DNA of 34,238 nucleotides from Candidatus Gallimonas faecavium. Lineage in GTDB: Bacteria > Bacillota > Clostridia > Christensenellales > Borkfalkiaceae. The translations under genes were made by a program, and so were the position numbers. Under the pieces are notes generated by a model. The model was not told the origin of the DNA and made no database searches. It was given only the letters and a program-made list of their open reading frames with translations. The DNA lies in assembly GCA_904391375.1 (NCBI GenBank), contig CAJFMF010000006.1:1-34238 (forward strand). The letters run 5' to 3'. Below are positions 19,922 to 27,537 of this stretch, piece by piece; the first letter of the stretch is position 1; every line of letters starts with the position of its first letter.

Positions 19922-19960
19922 AAAAAGCGCCCCGAAAGCCGATCGGCTTTCGGGGCGCTT
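19922..19960 (-). terminator. Terminator of the minus-strand GH43 gene, perfect 36-bp palindrome
   Basis: aagcgccccgaaagccga|tcggctttcggggcgctt (19925-19960); T-run on minus strand (AAAAA at 19922-19926). Confidence 0.85.
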
Positions 19961-20001
19961 GTCTGCGTCGCCTTGTTTTCAGACGGTTCTGCGGCAGGGT
20001 G

Positions 20002-21018
20002 TCAGTCGTTGATGCCCTTCTGCTTTTCGTTTTCATACGGGGTATTGTAGAGTTCGGCGGGGTTGAGCTTGAAAACGGGCTTTCCGTTTGCGTCGAACCC
20101 GACTTTCAGGACGTGTGCGTGGCGGTTGTGGTCGTCCAGCGGATCGCCGACGATCTTTTCATAGTCGCGGAAGTGCAAAAGCGTGAGCACTTCGTCGTCA
20201 TCGCCGCGTACGAACGTGTTGTGGCCGGGGCCGTAGACCTTGAGCGCCGCGTCCGTTTTGAGAACGGGCCAGCGTTCCTTTTCCCAGCTTCTCGGATCGA
20301 GCAGGTCGGAATTTTCGTCCGCGCTCAACATCCCCAGACAGTAGCACGCGCCCGTCGCCGAGGCGGAATACGTCACATAGATCTTTCCCTTCGTCTCGGG
20401 GCAATGCAGAACGGCAGGCCCTTCGTTTACCCAGAATCCGCCGTCGCGTTCCCAGTCATAATCGGGCGAGGTGATGCGCACGAACACCGTCTTTAACTTG
20501 GTGGGCGTCTCCAGTTCGGCGATCAGAAGATCGGAAATGGGTTTCTCCGCCCGCGCACATCCGAATTTCTGCGCCCAGATCGCATACCACCTGCCCTTGT
20601 TCTCCAAAACCGTCATGTCAAGCGAGAAGTCGGTGAACGGGTAGGGATCGTTGGCGGCGGGCTCGATCGGAACGGCCTCGCCCCAGTCGTCCGTCATCGG
20701 GTCGTCTCCCTTGCAGATGAGCGCATAGGGGCGAATGTCCCAGACGTCCGGCACATGCCCCGCGGAAAAGTAAATGATCCACTTTCCCATGACATAGTGC
20801 AGCTCGGGCGCCCATATGTGCGAGGCAAGTGCTCCCGTCTCGTGCTTCTTCCATACCGTGCGCACGGGTGCGGTCGCAATGCCGTTCACCGTGTCCGCGC
20901 TGGAGAGCTCGATACGGTCATACAGCGGACAGGTCGCCGTAAAATAATATTTGCCGTTGTACTTGCACAGATAGGGGTCTGCTCGCTGCGGCAGAAGAGG
21001 AGAGAGGTAGGTTGTCAT
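20002..21018 (-). CDS. Glycoside hydrolase family 43-like protein
   Basis: QRADPYLCKYNGKYYFTAT, HIWAPELHYVMGKWIIYFSA, FSLDMTVLENKGRWYAIWA, VNEGPAVL. ATG at 21018 preceded by GAGGA; listed GTG at 21030 less likely. Confidence 0.82.
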   Translation of the reverse strand: MTTYLSPLLPQRADPYLCKYNGKYYFTATCPLYDRIELSSADTVNGIATAPVRTVWKKHETGALASHIWAPELHYVMGKWIIYFSAGHVPDVWDIRPYALICKGDDPMTDDWGEAVPIEPAANDPYPFTDFSLDMTVLENKGRWYAIWAQKFGCARAEKPISDLLIAELETPTKLKTVFVRITSPDYDWERDGGFWVNEGPAVLHCPETKGKIYVTYSASATGACYCLGMLSADENSDLLDPRSWEKERWPVLKTDAALKVYGPGHNTFVRGDDDEVLTLLHFRDYEKIVGDPLDDHNRHAHVLKVGFDANGKPVFKLNPAELYNTPYENEKQKGIND

Positions 21019-21078
21019 AAAGTTCCTCACAAGATAGTTTTTTTCGGAATGCGCGCGGGGCGCATCCGTCCTGTCTTT

Positions 21079-21107
21079 ACAATACTACACTTTCTCGCCC
21101 TTGTCAA
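21079..21107 (-). promoter_or_regulatory. SigA-type promoter for GH43 gene
   Basis: Minus strand TTGACA (21107-21102), 17-nt spacer, TATTGT (21084-21079). Confidence 0.6.
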
Positions 21108-21121
21108 CGGGGTCGTGCAAA

Positions 21122-23695
21122 TTATTTGCGCAATTTTTTATACTTTTCCCAGGGGAGCAAGAAGAGATATACCCCGAGAATGACAAGCGCAAGCACCGTC
21201 AGGATGATGATGAGCGAAATGCGCAGAACTTCCGCATTGTCGCGGTCGAGCATGGCTTCCGTCACCACCGCGCTGTATGCGGGATCGCTCACGAGATATG
21301 CCGTGAATGTGCCGTCCTCATTTTCGGCAAGACGCACCTGGACGCGCTCCGTAACCGTCTGCTGTGTCCCGTCTTCCGCCGTGAACACAATGCCGTCCGC
21401 ATTCGCTTTGAGATAGGCGAACTGGTATTCCTCGCCCTCCGTGAGCGAGGCGGGAATGTCCGAAAGATAGGACGCGGGAACCCATCCGCGTACCGTTTCG
21501 CGCGTAACGCTGTCGTCATATTCGATCAGAGCATAGGTGCGGTCGGGCGCTGTAAACGTCCCGAGAAGCTGCACCGCCGTGCCGCGCGCAAGGTTATTTG
21601 TCGCGAGCGGCGGGATTCCCTCCGTCGGCATGGGCTCGAGGCAGGGCGCATATGCGGCGCATACCGCATTGGAAAGCCACCGATCGCCGCTCTGCTCGGT
21701 GAAGGTGCCTTCCCGCGCAAGGATCGACTGCGCCTTGTACAGGCGTGCCGTATAGCTTCCGTCCGCTTCGGGGAACACGACGAGCGCATAGCCGCCCGCG
21801 CCTTCCGACGTCTCTGCCAGCAGGATTCCGCGGCGCTCTTCCACCGATCGGCCGTATCCGCGATAGGGGAAATAGGCGCTTTCCGAGGTGCGGAATTCCT
21901 CCAGATCGGTGTCAATGCCGACCGAACGCGCCGCAACGGTCACAAGAAGACCTTCCGCTTCGTGCAGCGAGAACGTCATCGCGCGCGCGCCGTCTTCCGC
22001 GATCTCGCCCAGCGTCGGGATTCCGTACAACGGCCCCGGCTGTCCCTCCGTGCTCGCATGGCTGACCACGACATAGTCCCCGAAGTTGAAATAGACCGCG
22101 TCGTCTTCGTATCCGAGCGCAAAGGAGCGGGGTGCCGTCTCGCCGCCCGCCGCATAGACAAAATCGCCGCCGTCCACCGAGGCAAACAGGACGCCGTTGC
22201 GGTACATGTCTTTGCCTAAAAGATAATAGAGATTGCCCTCGAAGTCCGCTTTCAGCGAGGTCGCCCCCGATGGCACGGCGTATCCGAGATCGGTCCCTTC
22301 TCCGCCCGCAAGAAAGGCCTCTTCCGTGAAGGAATACGCATTTCCGCTCGCATAGGAGACGTACAGCGAACCGTAGATGTCGCACGCAAGCCCCGTGGGG
22401 ACGGCGCTTCCGACTTCGACCGTCTCACCGCCCACAACGCCGCGCGAGCCGTTGCTCTTGATGTAATAGGTCTCGCCGTACAGCACGGCAAGCCCCGCAA
22501 TGTTCGCCCCCGAGAGCTGTGCCGACGTGAACGCCGTCTCGCCCGCCGCGTAGTCGCAGACATACACCTGCGCGCCCGAGGCATAGGCAATGCGCGATCC
22601 GTCCGTCGCGACCAGCGTGGGAGAGGTCTCGCACGGGACATAGGAATAGCTGTGCGCGGCAAGATCGTACACGCTCACGCGCGCATTGTCGGCGTCCGCC
22701 GTCACCAGAAGATCGCCCGCCCGCGCCGAGTCGGAGGCGTCCGAAAGACGGTTCACCGAGTCCGAGGCCGCCGCGATCTCATAGTCGGTAAAGGCTGCGG
22801 CGTTCTCCGTCACGGCGATCTCATGCACCGACGTCCCGCGGATACAGTAAAAATTGCCGTTCTCATAGGTGAGCGCGGACACGCCGCTCAGCGTCGGATC
22901 GGAGGACAGACAGACAGGGGTATCGCCCACCGCCGTCTGTCTGCGGAAAAATCCCGCCGCCGAGGAAAAATACAGGTACGTCCCGTCCGAACACACCGAC
23001 GAGATCCCGAGCCGATCGTTGTAATCCGCAATGTCAAATCCGTTGTAGTCCACGAACATCCCGTTTCCGTCCGAGTAGTACACCGTCCCGCCGACCACGC
23101 AGTAGAGCATATTGTTCGCCCACGTCAGCCACGGCTCCGTACCCGTCGAAAGGGTTCCGAGCGACGTCCCGTCACTCGAAAGATCGTCCAGCGAACGGCG
23201 CGCAAGCGTCATCTGACTCCCCGCAATGACCGCCGTGTACAGCGTGTTTCCCACAATGAGAAAGGTCGAACAGTTGAGCGGGTCAATGCGCTGCGCCGTC
23301 CCCGCCGTGCAGTCGTACTGCCAGAAGGAATTGGACGTCCCGCGCTGCGTGAAATACAGCTGCTCCCCCGAAAACTGGATCTTCGTGATCGTTGCGTCTG
23401 CCGTGTATGAGAGATAGGTCTCATTCGCTCCCCGTTCGTACAGATAGAGCGTGTTCCCGTCGGCAACGGCAATGTATTTTTCCGAAAATGCAACGTCGGC
23501 AGGATTTTCCAGCGCAAGATATTGCTCATAGCTCGCGGGAAGGAACAGCGACGCGTTCTCGACCGTGAGAACGGCTGGCTGCGTCGGCGCCGTTTCGGCT
23601 GCGGTTGCGGTTGTTCTTTGCGGGATTACGCCCGCCACCGTCCCCATCGCAAGCAGAACGGCAAGCGCGGCGCCCGCACTCTTTCGTATCGTCAT
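21122..23695 (-). CDS. Large secreted, C-terminally anchored protein with beta-propeller-like repeats and an SH3-like segment
   Basis: Signal peptide MTIRKSAGAALAVLLAMGTVAGVIPQRTTATAAE. Repeats of the form 'NxLYxxxxGxxxxYxD' over ~600 aa. SH3-like ARGTAVQLLGTF...VRGWVPASYL. C-terminal TM LRISLIIILTVLALVILGVYLFLLPWEKYKKLRK. Confidence 0.7.
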   Translation of the reverse strand: MTIRKSAGAALAVLLAMGTVAGVIPQRTTATAAETAPTQPAVLTVENASLFLPASYEQYLALENPADVAFSEKYIAVADGNTLYLYERGANETYLSYTADATITKIQFSGEQLYFTQRGTSNSFWQYDCTAGTAQRIDPLNCSTFLIVGNTLYTAVIAGSQMTLARRSLDDLSSDGTSLGTLSTGTEPWLTWANNMLYCVVGGTVYYSDGNGMFVDYNGFDIADYNDRLGISSVCSDGTYLYFSSAAGFFRRQTAVGDTPVCLSSDPTLSGVSALTYENGNFYCIRGTSVHEIAVTENAAAFTDYEIAAASDSVNRLSDASDSARAGDLLVTADADNARVSVYDLAAHSYSYVPCETSPTLVATDGSRIAYASGAQVYVCDYAAGETAFTSAQLSGANIAGLAVLYGETYYIKSNGSRGVVGGETVEVGSAVPTGLACDIYGSLYVSYASGNAYSFTEEAFLAGGEGTDLGYAVPSGATSLKADFEGNLYYLLGKDMYRNGVLFASVDGGDFVYAAGGETAPRSFALGYEDDAVYFNFGDYVVVSHASTEGQPGPLYGIPTLGEIAEDGARAMTFSLHEAEGLLVTVAARSVGIDTDLEEFRTSESAYFPYRGYGRSVEERRGILLAETSEGAGGYALVVFPEADGSYTARLYKAQSILAREGTFTEQSGDRWLSNAVCAAYAPCLEPMPTEGIPPLATNNLARGTAVQLLGTFTAPDRTYALIEYDDSVTRETVRGWVPASYLSDIPASLTEGEEYQFAYLKANADGIVFTAEDGTQQTVTERVQVRLAENEDGTFTAYLVSDPAYSAVVTEAMLDRDNAEVLRISLIIILTVLALVILGVYLFLLPWEKYKKLRK

Positions 23696-23701
23696 GCTCC
23701 C

Positions 23702-23730
23702 ATTATAACACGCGCGCGCGAAAAATACAA
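23702..23730 (-). promoter_or_regulatory. SigA-type promoter abutting the ATG of the propeller-like gene
   Basis: Minus strand TTGTAT (23730-23725), 17-nt spacer, TATAAT (23707-23702); ATG at 23695. Confidence 0.68.
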
Positions 23731-23900
23731 TTCTTCATCGCATTCTTCCCGAAAAAACTTTTCGGGCCTTTTTTTGCCCGAAATTCGCCTTTTCCCGCGT
23801 TTGTCCGTCGGAAACAGCCGAATGATGGGATTTGACAGGGGGCGCGGAAGGGCAGGACAGCGGGAAGGGCCCGAACGGGAAATAAAGGGCGGGGGAGGCG

Positions 23901-23967
23901 CGGAGAGGCGAGGTGCGGAGAGGCGTGACGCGGAGAGGGGGAGGGCGCGGAGAGAGAAGGCACGGAG
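23901..23967. repeat. Degenerate ~15-bp tandem repeats (cggagaggcg...)
   Basis: cggagaggcgaggtg / cggagaggcgtgacg / cggagagggggagggcg / cggagagagaaggca / cggag. Confidence 0.6.
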
Positions 23968-24274
23968 AAATGCAAAAGGGGGCGTAGGAAAGGAGCGAGA
24001 AGAAACACGATAAGGGCGAGCTCAGGAAAGAGGGTAACGAGGGGACGGGAAAAGAGGAGGGGGCGGAAAACGAGGGAGGACGGTCGGCTCAAAGAGGGAT
24101 CGGGCAGGAAACGAGAGCGGCGGACAAGGGGACGCTTAAAAAGAGCATTGACGAAAACAATCAAATTATTTTGGCATACAGGCACCCATCTGGCAACATA
24201 AAATGATATGATAAAAATACAAACAAATGTTCGGATTTCGTTCGCCCCATGGCGGACGAGAAAGGAGGTCCCGA

Positions 24275-24946
24275 ATGGCGTATGAATATGTCAAAGTCAT
24301 TCTGTATGCCTACCCGCATCTGGCGGCGCTTGCCGATGCGGCGGGCGTTGCGGCGGAAAACAAGGCGCTCCTGTCCTTCCGTTCGCGCAGGGGGACACTC
24401 GAGGAGATGGAGCGCGTGACGGAGGAGCTTGCGGTGCGTTCCCGTCTGCTGCGTGTGCGCACGGCGGCCGACGCCTTTGTGCGCAGCTGTTCCGAAGAGG
24501 AATGTTTTTTGCTCGAGTACCGATATTTTCGGCGCAGGAAAAAGCTCAAGGGGTATGCCGAGTTTGTCGTGCCCTGGTCGGAGCGGACGTATTTTCGCAG
24601 ACAGAGCGCTCTTTTGAAACGAGCCGCAAGCAGTTTTGCGGCGCAGGGCTGGACAAAAGAGGCCTATGACGAGGCATTTTCTTCGTATTCGCCCTTTTGC
24701 AAGCTCCTGCGGGCGATCGCGGACGGGCGGGAGAGCGCCGTCACGGCGCGGCGGGAAACGTGCGGATTGGTCTTTGCGGGGCGTCAGAATTCCTGCTGTT
24801 CGCGCGGAGGCTTTTTCCCGCGCAGCAAGATGACGGCAACCGCGACCGCGGCCACGCACGCCAGCACGATGACGACGATCTGCACCGCACCCGGAGCGTC
24901 GTTGCCCGCGGGCGGGACTTCTTCTCCTTCGCCGGACGTGCTCTGA
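24275..24946 (+). CDS. Phage late-regulator-like protein (ArpU/RinA or sigma-region-4-like)
   Basis: Very strong SD aaaggaggt 5 nt before ATG. EEECFLLEYRYFRRRKKLKGYAEFVVPWSERTYFRRQSALLKRA looks like an HTH. Located just before the terminase. The last ~54 codons lie antisense to the convergent gene and look non-native. Confidence 0.5.
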   Translation: MAYEYVKVILYAYPHLAALADAAGVAAENKALLSFRSRRGTLEEMERVTEELAVRSRLLRVRTAADAFVRSCSEEECFLLEYRYFRRRKKLKGYAEFVVPWSERTYFRRQSALLKRAASSFAAQGWTKEAYDEAFSSYSPFCKLLRAIADGRESAVTARRETCGLVFAGRQNSCCSRGGFFPRSKMTATATAATHASTMTTICTAPGASLPAGGTSSPSPDVL

Positions 24947-25458
24947 AGGTAGTCGTCGTTGTGCTCGTATTCGGGCGGCGCGTCGGCGGGGATGTAGCCG
25001 AACTTGTCCCCCGAAAGGACATACAGATACAGCTGATCGCCTTCGTAGCGGTCGCCGTAGTAGACGAACGTGCGCTCGCTGCTCACAAATTCGTCCGTCC
25101 CGAGGCCGCCCGTGTCGGGCAATGTGTACGTCACGGTGATCTGTTTGCGCAGATAGGGACGCACGGGGACAAAGTCCACAAAGGTCAATGCGTCCGTGCG
25201 ACAGTAGCCAAGCAATTTCTTGTAGGGCGCGTCGTCCGTCTGATATTCCACCGTACAGAACAGCTCGCCCTCGTCGAGGACGCGCACATAGTAGGTCTGC
25301 GGCAGAAGAAAGAGCTTTTCGTCTTCGTCCGCGGAGGCGTAAAACCACACGTCCCCGACGGCAACGGCATAGCTGTCCTGCTCCGCCGCGGCGGCCGTCG
25401 TGCGCGCGGGCAGCAAAAGCGCCGCGAGCGCCAGGATAAAAACAATCCATCGTTTCAT
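24784..25458 (-). CDS. Secreted, membrane-anchored protein of unknown function
   Basis: Signal sequence MKRWIVFILALAALLLPARTTAAAAEQ; C-terminal TM VQIVVIVLACVAAVAVAVILLRGKK. ATG at 25458; the longer listed start overlaps the terminase. Confidence 0.65.
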   Translation of the reverse strand: MKRWIVFILALAALLLPARTTAAAAEQDSYAVAVGDVWFYASADEDEKLFLLPQTYYVRVLDEGELFCTVEYQTDDAPYKKLLGYCRTDALTFVDFVPVRPYLRKQITVTYTLPDTGGLGTDEFVSSERTFVYYGDRYEGDQLYLYVLSGDKFGYIPADAPPEYEHNDDYLQSTSGEGEEVPPAGNDAPGAVQIVVIVLACVAAVAVAVILLRGKKPPREQQEF

Positions 25459-25502
25459 ACGCGCTATCGTAGCGCATTCCGACGTGCGGGAGGGGGAGAG
25501 TT

Positions 25503-26951
25503 TTGCCGAATGACAACGAATTATCGCTGAAACTGCGTGCCGTGGAAAAAGAGCTCGCGCGCAGAAGGGCGTCCGATCATCTCGCCCGCTACAATACGGG
25601 CCGAAAAAAACATAAAAAACAGCTTGCCTTTCACAAGTGTAAAAAACGCAATCGCTGGGTGTTCGGCGGAAACCGCTCGGGCAAGACGGAGTGCGGCGCG
25701 GTAGAGGCCGTCTGGATGGCCCGCGGCATTCACCCGTATCGGAAAAACCGCAAAGACGTGTTCGGCTGGGTGGTCTCGCCCACGCTACAGGTACAGCGGG
25801 ACGTCGCACAGAAAAAAATCCTCTACTACCTGCGCCCCGACTGGATCGCCGATATCGTCATGGTGAGCGGCAGAAAGGACAATCCCTCCGCGGGCATCGT
25901 CGATCAGATCGTCGTCAAAAACGTGTTCGGCGGAACGAGCGTCATCGGCTTCAAGAGCTGCGATCAGGGCAGAGAGCGCTTTCAGGGAAGCTCGCTCGAC
26001 TTCGTGTGGTTCGACGAGGAACCGCCCCGCGACATCTACGAGGAATGCCTCATGCGCGTCCTCGACAAGGAAGGGGACATCTTCGGCACCATGACGCCCC
26101 TCAAAGGCCTGACCTTCGTGTATGAGGAGATCTACCTCAACCGCGGCGAAAATCCCGAAGTCTGGTACGAATTCATGGAATGGGGCGACAATCCCTTTCT
26201 CTCCAAAAAAGAGATCGCCATGCTCTCCCAAAGCCTTGATCCCGCCACCCTCGAATCGCGCCGCTACGGCCGCTTTGCCGCACGCGAAGGCCTCGTCTAT
26301 CCCGAGTTCGACGAACGCGTCCATGTCATCGAACCCTTTCCCGTCCCCCCCGAATGGCAGGCAGGCATCGCCATCGACCCCGGCCTTAAAAACCCGCTTT
26401 CGGCTCATTTTTATGCCGTCGACTGGGACGGAAATGTCTACGTCATCGCCGAACATTATGCGGCGGGTCACGATATCGACTACCACGCTCACGCCATTTT
26501 GGAACTCAGCGCCCGCCTCGGCTGGAAACGTGATGCCCGCGGACGCGTGGAGGCGCTCATAGACTCCGCGGCTTCGCAACGCACCCTCGCGGCCGAAAAA
26601 TCGGTGTCGGAACTGTTCGCCGAACGCGGCATCCTCGCCGATATGCACGTCGACAAAGATCTCTTTACGGGCATCGAGCGCGTCAAGAGTTACCTCAATC
26701 GCGAGAACGGATTGCCCGATCTGTATGTCTTTTCGGGTTGTACCAATATGATCCGCGAATTCAAAAGCTACTTCTGGGGAAGCGGCGATACGCCCGTCAA
26801 ACGCGACGACCACGCAATGGACGAACTGCGCTACTTCCTCATGAGCCGACCGCGCCCCGTGCGCGAGGGAGAGACTCCCGGTCCCATTACCCGCGACAAG
26901 GAACGCCGCATCCGCGCTCTCCTGCGCGCCAGACGGACGGGCAGACATTGA
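25503..26951 (+). CDS. Phage terminase large subunit
   Basis: Walker A FGGNRSGKTE, Walker B SLDFVWFDEEPP, GTMTPLKG coupling motif, nuclease-type AIDPGLKNPLSAHFYAVDWDG. TTG start with GGGAGGGGGAG upstream. Confidence 0.9.
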   Translation: MPNDNELSLKLRAVEKELARRRASDHLARYNTGRKKHKKQLAFHKCKKRNRWVFGGNRSGKTECGAVEAVWMARGIHPYRKNRKDVFGWVVSPTLQVQRDVAQKKILYYLRPDWIADIVMVSGRKDNPSAGIVDQIVVKNVFGGTSVIGFKSCDQGRERFQGSSLDFVWFDEEPPRDIYEECLMRVLDKEGDIFGTMTPLKGLTFVYEEIYLNRGENPEVWYEFMEWGDNPFLSKKEIAMLSQSLDPATLESRRYGRFAAREGLVYPEFDERVHVIEPFPVPPEWQAGIAIDPGLKNPLSAHFYAVDWDGNVYVIAEHYAAGHDIDYHAHAILELSARLGWKRDARGRVEALIDSAASQRTLAAEKSVSELFAERGILADMHVDKDLFTGIERVKSYLNRENGLPDLYVFSGCTNMIREFKSYFWGSGDTPVKRDDHAMDELRYFLMSRPRPVREGETPGPITRDKERRIRALLRARRTGRH

Positions 26952-27047
26952 ACGGGTTTTTGCGCCCCCTTGCCCGAAGCGAGGGGAAAGTCGCAAAAAG
27001 CACGGGCGGCGTCAGACAAAACAGGACACAGGGGGTTCCAAGAGGCG

Positions 27048-27224
27048 GGCGGAATGTTGCCCCGCGGGTCGTTGTGTACGGGCGGAAAGTATCCCGAGAG
27101 CGTTGCGCGGTGGGAAAGTGTACCCGTGGGACGCTGCGCAGGGGCGAGAGAGCGCCGCGCGAGCGGAAAGTGTGCCGCGGGACGTCGTTGCGCGGGGGCA
27201 AAAGCGCGCCGCAGGATGCCGCAC
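27048..27224. repeat. About five degenerate GC-rich repeats within the phage cassette
   Basis: ggcggaatgttgccccgcgggtcgttg / gggcggaaagtatcccgagagcgttgcgc / tgggaaagtgtacccgtgggacgctgcgc / gagcggaaagtgtgccgcgggacgtcgttgcgc / ggggcaaaagcgcgccgcaggatgccgca. Confidence 0.65.
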
Positions 27225-27264
27225 AAATTTTTATGCAAGGAGGACGGTCTGTGCAAGACAGCGT

Positions 27265-27537
27265 ATGATGCAGGATGACAAAGTGAGAGACGCGGTACTC
27301 AAAGTCGCCCTCGGCTTTCAGGTGGAGGAGGTGACGGAGGAGTATGACGCGCGGGACGGGGAACTGAAACTCGTCAAACGGCGGGAGACCCGAAAGGACA
27401 TTCCGCCCGACTTAAAGGCAGTCAGGCTTCTGCTGGAGGGGACGGACTATTCCGCGCTCTCCGACGAGGAGCTGGAGGCGGAGCGCGAAAAACTCATCGG
27501 CGCGCTCGCTGCGGAGCAGAAGGAGAAACCATCATGA
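27265..27537 (+). CDS. Small phage protein of unknown function
   Basis: MMQDDKVRDAVLKVALGFQVEEVTEEYDARDGELKLVKRRETRKDIPPDLKAVRLLLEG...; between terminase and portal. ATGA overlap with portal. Confidence 0.65.
   Translation: MMQDDKVRDAVLKVALGFQVEEVTEEYDARDGELKLVKRRETRKDIPPDLKAVRLLLEGTDYSALSDEELEAEREKLIGALAAEQKEKPS

Noticed and set aside
23522-24013. 163-aa + ORF in the purine-rich tract (GAERRGAERRDAERGRARR)
   Set aside because: Arg/Glu/Gly-rich translation of a purine repeat and partly antisense to a signal peptide; no RBS.
24784-25809. Full-length 341-aa version of the minus membrane-protein ORF
   Set aside because: The first ~117 residues are antisense to the terminase; the signal peptide starts at ATG 25458.
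26738-27268. + ORFs across the repeat block after the terminase (26738..27268, 26970..27278 and the 5' part of 27103..27537)
   Set aside because: Low-complexity R/G/K-rich translation of GC-rich repeats; no SD or motif. Only the part from 27265 looks like a gene.
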